Source: Verrucomicrobiales bacterium (lineage in GTDB: Bacteria; Verrucomicrobiota; Verrucomicrobiia; Verrucomicrobiales; DEV007). Taken from it: DNA of 41,182 nt. The stretch lies in NCBI GenBank assembly GCA_028281705.1, contig JANQJH010000529.1, positions 1 through 41,182 on the forward strand, given 5' to 3'. The position numbers and the translations under genes are program-made. Position 1 is the stretch's first letter; the number at the start of each line of letters is the position of its first letter. Shown piece after piece: positions 33,851 through 41,182 of the stretch. The notes beneath the pieces are model-generated. The model was not told where the DNA came from, searched no databases, and was given only the letters and a program-made list of their open reading frames with translations.

Positions 33851-34445
33851 CATGACGGTCGAGGGTGATCTTGATCCGTCCAGGATCGAAGACGAAGAGC
33901 CGGCTTTCTATGTGCGTCCTGGCTCCCGGCACGTTGCGGCAACCCAGGTGGAGAGCACGGTGGTGGAGGTGAAAGACACGCCGCCGCCGCCGGTGAGCAC
34001 GCCGAATGAGCCCGCGACGATGGAGTTGGAGGGCGGAGTCAATGTCGATGATGCCGAACTGGGAGCCATGGCAGGTGACGAATGGGTGGAGACTATGATT
34101 GTGGACGAAATGGCGGATGTGGAAACGCTGGGGACCACTGTTGTGGACGAGGCAGAAGATGCTGCAGGCTCGGTGGGCCATCTCGCCGAGGTGATTGAAA
34201 CGGAGCTGCCCCAGCTCCGTGTGGAACTTGCGGATGAGGGCCGGGGCATCATCCTGCGGTGGGCTTCGAAGTCCGGGATTGAGTATGGCGTCGAATACTC
34301 GGGCACGATGTCTTCAGGTTCCTGGGAGCGTTTTGCCGTGGTGGCCGGTGATGGCGAAACGCTGGCAGAGGAGCATTCAGGTGGGGGTAAGATGGGTTTC
34401 TATCGTCTTGTGATCCTCGGAGGTTCGGAGAACGAGAGTAGGTAG
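33783..34445 (+). CDS. Acidic protein with C-terminal verrucomicrobial beta domain (probable C-terminal part of frameshifted gene)
   Basis: From ATG 33783 the product is 220 residues. It has an N-terminal mixed region, a Pro/Thr/Glu-rich acidic linker ('VEVKDTPPPPVSTPNEPATM'), an acidic middle, and a C-terminal domain 'IILRWASKSGIEYGVEYSGTMSSGSWERFAVV ... GFYRLVIL' (split near residue 190), the same class of short beta domain found at the end of the 8230-9384 product. A TTG at 33738 would extend it by 15 residues. Without the membrane helix encoded in the overlapping upstream frame it would be cytosolic, which is unusual for this domain. It may also be an independent gene. Function unknown. 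Confidence 0.55.
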   Translation: MLTDASEGSILTARVLSRVGESSMTVEGDLDPSRIEDEEPAFYVRPGSRHVAATQVESTVVEVKDTPPPPVSTPNEPATMELEGGVNVDDAELGAMAGDEWVETMIVDEMADVETLGTTVVDEAEDAAGSVGHLAEVIETELPQLRVELADEGRGIILRWASKSGIEYGVEYSGTMSSGSWERFAVVAGDGETLAEEHSGGGKMGFYRLVILGGSENESR

Positions 34446-34482
34446 CCGGTCGAGCGATTCAATGGGGGATGCTAGGAGCGGC

Positions 34483-35625
34483 CTAACGCAGTCGATCGCC
34501 CAGGCGTCCGTCGTAGCCGGTGAGTTCGACGTAGGCTTGACCTATCACTTCGCCGGTTTCATCGAGCACTTCACAGGCGCCTTCCCAGTAGGAAATTGTG
34601 TCGAGCTTGGCGACGATTTCTTGAGCGTCGTGCAGGGGCCGCAAACGGAGACGCCTCTTCTGTCCGTTTTCCGGATCCATGCAGGTCACGTCGATGTCGA
34701 TGGGATAGTTGGCCTTGGTGTCCGGGCTGGTCCAGACGCGGCGGGCTTTCCATTCCCATGCATCGGATTTCAAGGCAGTTTGCCGTGACTCGCCATCGAT
34801 CCAGGTGAACTGGGACGCCGGATCCGCCGTGCCGTCGCGGTGACGTAACCGGTAGAGCATGATCTCGCGGCCGTCGATGAGCTGGATGCTGGCCCAGTCC
34901 CAGCCCACCTGGTTGGGGCCAAGCTGGCTACTGCTGAACTCGTGATCCATCCAGGAGAGGCCCTCGACTCGATAAGTGTTGCCTAACAATTGAAGAGTGC
35001 CCTCGGTTGCGAGACGGGTGAAGGTCACGTAATGACTCGCGGAGTTGCCAGTGGACGATTTGATGGAAACGCCGTTCTCACCAAAGATGACCTTGGGCTT
35101 GAGCGGCATCAATGTGAGTTCGAATCGAGCGTCGGCGAGGATGGAGGCGCGTAGCGTCATCGTTTCCGTGTGCCCGGTGGGTTGCTCTGGCTTGTGTATC
35201 AGGGACCAATTGCCGTTCGTCACGGCGAGATCCGCCACGGATGCCATGGCGTCCCATCCCTGGCGATTGAGACGTTCTTCGACGTGGAGTTTCCCCGTGG
35301 CCACGTCGAGGAGAGCCACATGAGCGAGAAAGGCTTGCCGGTTATCGAAGAGAGGTGTCGCCGGGGGCTTGGCTTCGTCTTCCCAGGGCCGGAGGGCGGC
35401 GCGGAAGAAGGTGGTGTGAAATCCGAATCGCCGACCGGTGGCCACCTCTCTCAGATGACCCGTGAGGTACCACCATTCGAGTTTGAACTCCGGATGACTT
35501 CCATGATCGCGAGGGAAAGAGAAGGCGTAACCGGGAGTGGCGCGCTGGAAATCGTCGTCTTCCTGGGCGGCGCCAGGCAGGCAGGTGACGAGAGAGAGTA
35601 GGATCAGGAGACGGCGAATGACCAT
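34483..35625 (-). CDS. Secreted CrtC/AttH-like lipocalin-fold protein (COG5621 type)
   Basis: The 380-residue protein has a signal peptide (about 1-20, ending 'PGAAQ'). The body carries the family motifs 'GYAFSFPRDHGSHPEFKLEWWYLTGHL', 'FGFHTTFFRAAL' and 'AHVALLDVATGKLHVEERL', followed by 'SHYVTFTRLATEGTL', 'GLSWMDHEFSSSQLGPNQVGWDWASIQL' and 'GREIMLYRLRHRDG'. This matches the predicted secreted hydrolase / lipocalin-like group related to carotenoid 1,2-hydratase CrtC and AttH. The longer frame up to 35748 adds no homologous residues, so the ATG at 35625 is used. Actual substrate is unknown; most members of this group outside phototrophs are not carotenoid enzymes. It is divergent from the small membrane protein at 35760. 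Confidence 0.87.
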   Translation of the reverse strand: MVIRRLLILLSLVTCLPGAAQEDDDFQRATPGYAFSFPRDHGSHPEFKLEWWYLTGHLREVATGRRFGFHTTFFRAALRPWEDEAKPPATPLFDNRQAFLAHVALLDVATGKLHVEERLNRQGWDAMASVADLAVTNGNWSLIHKPEQPTGHTETMTLRASILADARFELTLMPLKPKVIFGENGVSIKSSTGNSASHYVTFTRLATEGTLQLLGNTYRVEGLSWMDHEFSSSQLGPNQVGWDWASIQLIDGREIMLYRLRHRDGTADPASQFTWIDGESRQTALKSDAWEWKARRVWTSPDTKANYPIDIDVTCMDPENGQKRRLRLRPLHDAQEIVAKLDTISYWEGACEVLDETGEVIGQAYVELTGYDGRLGDRLR

Positions 35626-35759
35626 GGTGTCTGGCTGATTGGATAGCAGAGAAACGCGGCCAAGGCAGGGAGAAACCGAAATGGCTGATCGTTGAGAATC
35701 TTCTTTCGGTTTTGGCCGGCAGGCGGGATACTGTGGGTCTTGAAACACGATTTCATGAC

Positions 35760-36143
35760 ATGAAAACGACGTGGATCAAAGCCGTCTTTTGGGCCTCTGC
35801 CGTGTATGATCTCGTTCTCGGCGTGGTCTTCCTCGTGGCTGCCGAACAGGTCTTCGAGCACTACGGTGTCCCCCTGCCAAACCATGCCGGTTACATTCAG
35901 TTTCCGGCGATCATCTTGGTCATCTTTGGCGTGATGTTTGCCCGAATCGCCATGGATCCCCGGCGCTTTCGAGAGCTGATGTGGTACGGCGTGGGTCTCA
36001 AGGCGGCCTATGCGGGCGTCGTTCTCTATCATCAGGCGACGGGCGGCGTTCCCTCCATGTGGCTCCCGTTTGCCTACATCGATGTCGTGTTCATCGTGGC
36101 CTTTGTTTGGGCGTGGAAATCCGTCGAGGATAAGGCCGAATGA
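35760..36143 (+). CDS. Small four-helix membrane protein
   Basis: The 127-residue product has four hydrophobic segments at about 7-28, 43-62, 72-93 and 101-120, with short polar loops and a charged C-terminus. It resembles small DoxX-like or uncharacterised inner-membrane proteins in topology, but I do not recognise a family signature. The open frame starts at 35712; the ATG at 35760 is preferred because the hydrophobic segment follows directly. It is isolated: divergent from the CrtC-like gene and convergent with the radical SAM gene, 10 nt from the latter's stop. Confidence 0.75.
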   Translation: MKTTWIKAVFWASAVYDLVLGVVFLVAAEQVFEHYGVPLPNHAGYIQFPAIILVIFGVMFARIAMDPRRFRELMWYGVGLKAAYAGVVLYHQATGGVPSMWLPFAYIDVVFIVAFVWAWKSVEDKAE

Positions 36144-36153
36144 CGTGAGCGGA

Positions 36154-37512
36154 TCAGTTGAGGAGGGCGGCGCCTTCTTGTTCTGATAGGCTTCTCGCTT
36201 GGCGCAACTCGGCCTGGCGTTTGAAGAATGCCCGCCGGCGGCCATCGATGAAGGCGTCGTCGTAGATGCGGCGGCCGAGTTCGCGGAATCCGGTTTCGAG
36301 TTCGGTGACGGTCATGTTCTCCGGGAGATAGTTGACGTCGAACAAGGTGCAGAGTTCCCAGGCTCCCTCACGCAGGAGGCGTTTGTCGCGTTTCAATCTC
36401 TCGTAGAGCGGTGTGCCGGGAAAGGGAGTCATGACGGTGATCTGCACTTCATAGAGGCCGGTTTCCTGGACGAAATCGAAGACAGCGTCAAAGGAAGTGG
36501 TATCCGTGTGATCGAGGCCGAGAACAAAGCAGCCGTTCACCGTGATTCCGGCGTCCTGTATGGTGGCGATGGCCTGACGGTACCGATCAGCCTGGCGATG
36601 TTTCCAGTTGGCCTTTTTCTCCAGACCATTGAGCCCGTGCACGTCGGGGCTCTCGAGGCCGATGAGAATCTGAGCGCAGCCGGCTTCTTTCATGAGACGC
36701 AGAAGCTCGGGATCGCGGGCCACGGAGATGTCTGTCTCGGTAAACCAGCGCAGACCCTCGGGGATGAGCGCCCGGGCGAGTTCGCGTCCGTGGCGTTTGT
36801 CGGCGAAGGTGTTGTCGTCGGCGAACTCGATGAAGGGATGGGCCCATTGTTCTTTGATCCGGTGAATCTCTTCCACGACCTTGGGCACGGGTTTGGTCTT
36901 GAATCCAGGGCTCAATCGGATGGAGGCGGCGCAGAAGTCGCAGTGATAGGGGCAGCCTCGCTGAGTTTGCACCGTGAGGCGGTTGTAGCGCGAAATGTCT
37001 AACAAATCAAAACGCGGCATGGGAGCCTCCGCCAGGTTGAAGGATTGCCCGCGGGCGTCATAACGTTTTTTCAAGCAGCGGTTCTCGATGTCGTCCAGAA
37101 CCTGGCGCCACACGGGCTCGGCCTCGCCGATGACGATGGCGTCGGCGTGGGGTTGGGCGTCCTGGGGAACCATGGTGACGTGGAGCCCGCCGAGAACGAC
37201 GGTCACACCGGCCTCGCGGTAGCGATCCGCCAGGTGGTAAGCGTCTTTGATCATGGCGGAGAAGCTGGAGATGGCCACGACGTCGAAGTCTCCAGGGAGG
37301 CCGTCGAGTTCGTTGATGTCGGGAACTTCAACGTAGCTGATGTCGATGTGCTCCGGCGTCAGTGCCGCCAGAGTGAGAAGGCCGAGGCTCGGAAGGGAGG
37401 CGATGACCTTGCTCCTTTCCACGAAGCCGGGCAGGTTGAGGCCCATTTCCAGGAGTTCTTTGTTGTGACACCGGATGCCACTCATGGCGATCAGTCCGAG
37501 TTTCATGGGCAT
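36154..37512 (-). CDS. B12-binding-domain radical SAM protein
   Basis: The 452-residue protein has an N-terminal cobalamin-binding-like Rossmann domain (about 1-150: 'SLGLLTLAALTPE', 'FDVVAISSFSAMIKDAYHLAD', 'VTVVLGGLHVTMVPQDAQPHADAIVIGEAEPVW' split at residue 118). The radical SAM core follows, with the cluster motif Cys187-x3-Cys191-x2-Cys194 ('QRGCPYHCDFC'). Core elements are 'FIEFADDNTFADK', 'CAQILIGLESPD', 'GITVNGCFVLGLDHTD' and 'QITVMTPFPGTPLYERLK'. Members modify unreactive carbons, often by methylation or ring rearrangement, in lipid or natural-product pathways. A second ATG two codons in is an equally good start. It is the last gene of a minus-strand run containing an ACP and a ketosynthase. 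Substrate unknown. Confidence 0.9.
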   Translation of the reverse strand: MPMKLGLIAMSGIRCHNKELLEMGLNLPGFVERSKVIASLPSLGLLTLAALTPEHIDISYVEVPDINELDGLPGDFDVVAISSFSAMIKDAYHLADRYREAGVTVVLGGLHVTMVPQDAQPHADAIVIGEAEPVWRQVLDDIENRCLKKRYDARGQSFNLAEAPMPRFDLLDISRYNRLTVQTQRGCPYHCDFCAASIRLSPGFKTKPVPKVVEEIHRIKEQWAHPFIEFADDNTFADKRHGRELARALIPEGLRWFTETDISVARDPELLRLMKEAGCAQILIGLESPDVHGLNGLEKKANWKHRQADRYRQAIATIQDAGITVNGCFVLGLDHTDTTSFDAVFDFVQETGLYEVQITVMTPFPGTPLYERLKRDKRLLREGAWELCTLFDVNYLPENMTVTELETGFRELGRRIYDDAFIDGRRRAFFKRQAELRQARSLSEQEGAALLN

Positions 37513-37558
37513 GGAATGGGATTGAGGATCGAGTTGTTTGGTCAGTTGCGTTCGTTCG

Positions 37559-37957
37559 TTAGGCCTGTGCGGGCCAGCCGATGAGCGTGAAGAGGATGCC
37601 CAACAGGACGCCTCCGACGGGAATGAAGAAGCCGTGCCGGAAGGGCTTGCGCCAGGCCGTGAGAAAGCAGCAGGTGGGCATGCTGACGGCTCCGATGATG
37701 AAGCTGATTCCCGCCCATTGCGCCCACGGTGCGGTCAGGGTGATGAGGTGATGGGTCACGGCGAAGGCGAGATTGACGAAGGCGAGACCGAAGAATGAGA
37801 TGTGCCCCAAGCGGGTGAGCCGGCGTCGAAAACTGTTGTAGCCGCCCATCCAGTCTTCCCGGTGGAAGAAAAGACCGATCACGGCTCCGGAAACGACGCC
37901 TCCGAGCATTCCTATCCAGGCAGCTTTCAAGATCCAGGCGGTTAGTGGTTCGGGCAT
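37559..37957 (-). CDS. Small four-helix membrane protein
   Basis: The 132-residue protein has four hydrophobic segments (about 8-28, 52-72, 78-98 and 108-128) and a charged loop 'FFHREDWMGGYNSFRRRLTRLGH' between the first two (split at residue 45). The pair of His residues in 'AVTHHLI' and the Cys pair in 'MPTCCFL' are notable. No family was recognised. It lies between the ketosynthase gene (52 nt upstream) and the radical SAM gene (46 nt downstream) on the same strand, so it may be a membrane part of the same pathway. Confidence 0.75.
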   Translation of the reverse strand: MPEPLTAWILKAAWIGMLGGVVSGAVIGLFFHREDWMGGYNSFRRRLTRLGHISFFGLAFVNLAFAVTHHLITLTAPWAQWAGISFIIGAVSMPTCCFLTAWRKPFRHGFFIPVGGVLLGILFTLIGWPAQA

Positions 37958-37972
37958 CGTTGGGATTATAAA

Positions 37973-38006
37973 AACTTAAACTCCAGAATCAGTGTAAGTT
38001 TAAGTT
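37973..38006 (-). repeat. AT-rich inverted repeat sharing the AAGTTTAAG motif
   Basis: AACTTAAACT (37973-37982) and AGTTTAAGTT (37997-38006) form a perfect 10-bp inverted repeat with a 14-nt loop. It fills the 52-nt gap between the ketosynthase and the small membrane protein genes. The right arm is the same hexamer family as 17017-17056. It lacks the GC-rich stem and T run of a standard terminator in the minus direction. Confidence 0.75.
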
Positions 38007-38009
38007 GAG

Positions 38010-39269
38010 TTAGGGTTGGGTGAATACATGACACACATTAGAGCCACCAAAACCGCTGCTATTGTTGATCGCGGACGCGACCGGTTGTTCCTTGGCCTCC
38101 GTGGGAAAATGCATGTCGGCACAGGCACTATCCGGCTCGATCAAGTTGCGGTTTCCCGGCAGAAAATTGTGTTGGAGCGATAGGATGGTGAAGGCGGCCT
38201 CCATGATCCCGGACAGGCTCAATCCGTGGCCGGTGAGCCCCTTGGTGCTAACGATGGCGGGGCTCGCGTGCCGGGGATCGAATACCTGTCTCAATGCCAA
38301 GGCTTCCGCCCGGTCGCCGGCGATGGTCGAGGTGGCATGGGCGTTGACGTAGGCAATCTCTCGAGGCTCGGTTTCCGCAGACCGGAGGGCTCTCTCGATG
38401 GCCATGCTCAGGCCGGCACCGTCGGGGTGCGGGCCGGCCACGTGGTATCCGTCCGAAGCCTGACCCCACCCGCGGAGCCTCGCCAGTGGCGGGCGGCGGG
38501 CGATGGAAGCTGATTCCAGAATCAGGGCCACGGCCCCGCCGGTCACGACAAAGCCGTCGCGGCTTTGGTCAAAGGGTCTGCATGCCGTCTCGGGATCTGG
38601 ATTCGAGGTCAGGGCGCGCATGGCATCGAAGGGGATCACGTTTTCCACCAGACACTCTTCAGCGCCCATGACCAGCATGCGATCCTGGCGGCTGAGCATG
38701 ATCTCGTCGTAGGCATGGCCCAGGGCGTGACTGCTGGAGGCGCAGGCGGAGACGAAGCCACAGTTCGCCCCGCGAATCCCATAGCGGGCCGCGAGATTAA
38801 AATTCAATGTCCCGGCGATCGAGCGGACGATCCCCATGGGATGTCCGCGACGCCACTGCCGTTCTTCGTATCGGCTGAGATGATGGCGGAGGAGGAAGGG
38901 AGAACCACCGGAGGCGGCGTAGAGACCGGTCACCGGGTCTGAGAGATCGTCCTTCGTCAGTCCAGCCTGGGCCAGGGCCTGCTCCAGGGCATCGACGGCG
39001 TAGATACCGTGTGGGGGAAGGCTCGCGAGGTCGTCTTCAGGGGTCAGGACGCTCTCCTCGGGGAGGCGCCAGTCACTGGGATCGGGCGAGGGAAAGGCAT
39101 AGCCTCGAACCGGTCCCACAACCTTGATGGGGAGGTTGAGCCCCTCGCGAAGATCGACCCGGGAGAACCCATGCCGGCCCTGTTTGAGACGGTCGGTGAC
39201 TTCTTCGGTGGAGTGTCCCAGGCTGGTGACGAATCCCATGCCGGTGATCACGACGGCCCTGGATTTCAT
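38010..39269 (-). CDS. Beta-ketoacyl-ACP synthase, FabF-like
   Basis: The 419-residue thiolase-fold enzyme has the complete Cys-His-His triad: Cys176 in 'VSACASSSHALG', His311 in 'YVNAHATSTIAGD' and His348 in 'STKGLTGHGLSLSG', with Lys343 in place. The start 'RAVVITGMGFVTSLG' is typical. It would condense an acyl-ACP with malonyl-ACP. The motif after His348 reads 'GLSLSGIMEA' where housekeeping FabF usually has 'LLGAAGAVEA', and the His311 motif is NAHATST instead of NAHGTST, so a specialised ketosynthase is more likely than the housekeeping FabF. Its start overlaps the ACP stop by 4 nt (ATGA), so the two are translationally coupled. Confidence 0.93.
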   Translation of the reverse strand: MKSRAVVITGMGFVTSLGHSTEEVTDRLKQGRHGFSRVDLREGLNLPIKVVGPVRGYAFPSPDPSDWRLPEESVLTPEDDLASLPPHGIYAVDALEQALAQAGLTKDDLSDPVTGLYAASGGSPFLLRHHLSRYEERQWRRGHPMGIVRSIAGTLNFNLAARYGIRGANCGFVSACASSSHALGHAYDEIMLSRQDRMLVMGAEECLVENVIPFDAMRALTSNPDPETACRPFDQSRDGFVVTGGAVALILESASIARRPPLARLRGWGQASDGYHVAGPHPDGAGLSMAIERALRSAETEPREIAYVNAHATSTIAGDRAEALALRQVFDPRHASPAIVSTKGLTGHGLSLSGIMEAAFTILSLQHNFLPGNRNLIEPDSACADMHFPTEAKEQPVASAINNSSGFGGSNVCHVFTQP

Positions 39270-39658
39270 GGTCTTGGCGAGGGCTTGCCGGATTCGCGGA
39301 ACAGCTTCGCCTCGGCGAAAGCGGTGAGATCGGCGACCGTCTGGATGTTGGCCAGTTCGGCGTTTTCGATGCGCACGTTGAAGAGTTCCTCCATCTTGAA
39401 GGCGGCTTCAGACAAGGTGAGGGAGTCGACTCCCAAATCCTCTCGCAAACGGGAAGTGAGGGGCGTGGCCGAGAGATTGCCCCGATCAGCCCCGCGCGGG
39501 AGATAGAAGGCGAGAATCTGCAGAACGGCGTTTTGCAGCCGCGCGGTCGAGGCCTTCTGTTGGAGTTGGAGAACGGCTTCAACGGCCGTTGAGGGAAACC
39601 CGCGAAGCTCCTGGCGGATTTCATCTTTGCTGAGGTGTTGGAGAAGTTCTCGATCCAT
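39266..39658 (-). CDS. Acyl carrier protein with N-terminal helical extension
   Basis: The 130-residue protein ends in an acyl carrier domain: 'SRLREDLGVDSLTLSEAAFKMEELFNV' (split at Ser79), with the phosphopantetheine Ser79 in the D-S-L motif, then 'NIQTVADLTAFAEAKLF'. About 60 residues precede it ('DRELLQHLSKDEIRQELRG', 'AVEAVLQLQQKASTARLQNAVLQILAFYLP'), longer than the 75-85-residue housekeeping ACP. The frame opens at 39757, but the ATG at 39658 is the better start. It overlaps the ketosynthase gene by 4 nt and begins the minus-strand run ACP > KS > membrane protein > radical SAM. Confidence 0.85.
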   Translation of the reverse strand: MDRELLQHLSKDEIRQELRGFPSTAVEAVLQLQQKASTARLQNAVLQILAFYLPRGADRGNLSATPLTSRLREDLGVDSLTLSEAAFKMEELFNVRIENAELANIQTVADLTAFAEAKLFRESGKPSPRP

Positions 39659-39772
39659 GGAAACCGCCTGCCGCGATGCAGTGCGACAGAAGTTCGTTAG
39701 AAAGGTCGCGAGGGCCAATCGATAGTTTTTCGCCACGCATCGTTTCCATCGATCCATCGAGCGACGGCCAGG

Positions 39773-39812
39773 GAAAAGAAAAAAGCGCCTCGCCCGAATC
39801 CGGGTGAGGCGC
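39773..39812 (-). terminator. Intrinsic terminator of the isomerase-like gene
   Basis: GCGCCTCGCCCG and CGGGTGAGGCGC (39785-39812) form a 12-bp stem with one G-T pair and a 4-nt loop. Read on the minus strand it is followed by TTTTTTCTTTTC. It lies 36 nt after the stop of the gene ending at 39848 and separates it from the ACP operon. Confidence 0.88.
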
Positions 39813-39847
39813 TCTTGGCAAAGATGGATGTTCTGGTGTGGTCCAGG

Positions 39848-40879
<1,032 letters not shown>

Positions 40880-41182
40880 GGTCTTTGAATGGCCACATCT
40901 AATGCGAGAACTCTGCGGTTTGTCGACCATTATTCCCTCTTGGGGGGCGGGATGAGGACTGCGGAGCAGGGGGCTCTGGCGTGGGGCTGGTGGTAGGTGG
41001 AAGGCTGGGGGCGGGCCCGTGGGAGCGCCGAATGAAGAAAGTTACGAAATCGATCGAAAAAGCACTTGCGCACTTCCGGGATCCCACTACTTTCGCGCCC
41101 CGCCCGATGAGGCTGGACTCCAGAAGCAGGAAGGCAGGAAGCCGGAAACGGTGACCGATTTTCCCGCTGGTGGGGAGACGAT
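40880..41182. other. Right-edge region without a supported gene
   Basis: About 300 nt. It must contain the promoter of the isomerase-like gene on the minus strand, but I found only weak matches (TCGACA near 40925 with a poor -10). A short plus-strand frame from ATG 41032 ends after 40 codons in Arg/Ser-rich sequence and is not convincing. Confidence 0.5.

Noticed and set aside
34483-35625. CrtC-like gene as evidence of a carotenoid pathway
   Set aside because: No other carotenoid gene is present, and most exported members of this lipocalin-like group are not carotenoid enzymes.

Overview
The window reads as a chromosomal segment of a Verrucomicrobiota-type (PVC superphylum) bacterium of moderately high GC. 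The evidence is the mix of families: a Planctomycete/Verrucomicrobia-type secreted cytochrome c (PSCyt1/PA14/DUF1592-1588-1585) translationally coupled to a Tat-exported DUF1552 protein, a DUF1080 glycosidase-like lipoprotein-type gene, several secreted proteins ending in the short beta-rich 'Y.V..S.....W...FYRV' domain common in this phylum, and a classical mraZ-rsmH-ftsL-ftsI division cluster. Shine-Dalgarno sequences are weak or absent ahead of most confident starts.

Layout. 1-3613 (minus): start of the division and cell-wall cluster, mraZ > rsmH > ftsL-like > ftsI (cut by the left edge), with three MraZ-box-like repeats lying across the mraZ start codon. 3930-7464 (plus): an envelope protein with BON-like repeats, a membrane-anchored coiled-coil protein with two H3TH (COG3743-type) domains, and a small membrane-anchored protein, closed by a perfect hairpin terminator. 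7569-9384 (minus): a caspase/CHAT-like protein and a secreted TIM-barrel-like protein. 9493-14840 (plus): the PSCyt1 and DUF1552 pair and a MATE exporter. 14863-16569: a DUF1080 protein divergent from an orphan BatC-like TPR protein with a Gln/Glu-rich tail. 16570-20105 is an eroded stretch: a decayed lamin-tail/CotH-type secreted gene, a hexamer repeat, a large secreted protein with a swivelling His domain placed before a PEP-synthase/PPDK-type ATP-grasp domain, and a truncated nucleotidyltransferase.

20106-24137 holds a Uma2-family nuclease-like gene, an O-methyltransferase-like gene, and a two-gene operon (senB > senA) that strongly resembles the selenoneine pathway (selenosugar synthase plus EgtB-like selenoneine synthase), without a selenophosphate synthetase gene beside it. 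Divergent from it, 24362-32185 is a metal-efflux locus: a CnrY-X-H-like anti-sigma, periplasmic sensor and ECF sigma factor, then a CzcCBA-type RND pump and a His/Asp-rich lipoprotein. A shared motif (GGGGGAA-N13-GCATT) precedes both the regulator genes and the pump genes and is a candidate ECF promoter. The pump's adaptor protein appears to lack the alpha-helical hairpin and carries a C-terminal membrane helix.

32417-41182 contains a secreted helical-repeat-like protein, a probably frameshifted membrane-anchored protein, a CrtC/AttH-like secreted hydrolase-type protein, small membrane proteins, and a minus-strand run of ACP > ketosynthase > 4-TM protein > B12-binding radical SAM enzyme that may form a small lipid or polyketide-type pathway. 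A sugar isomerase-like TIM barrel with its own terminator ends the window. No rRNA, tRNA, CRISPR array, insertion sequence or phage gene was recognised.
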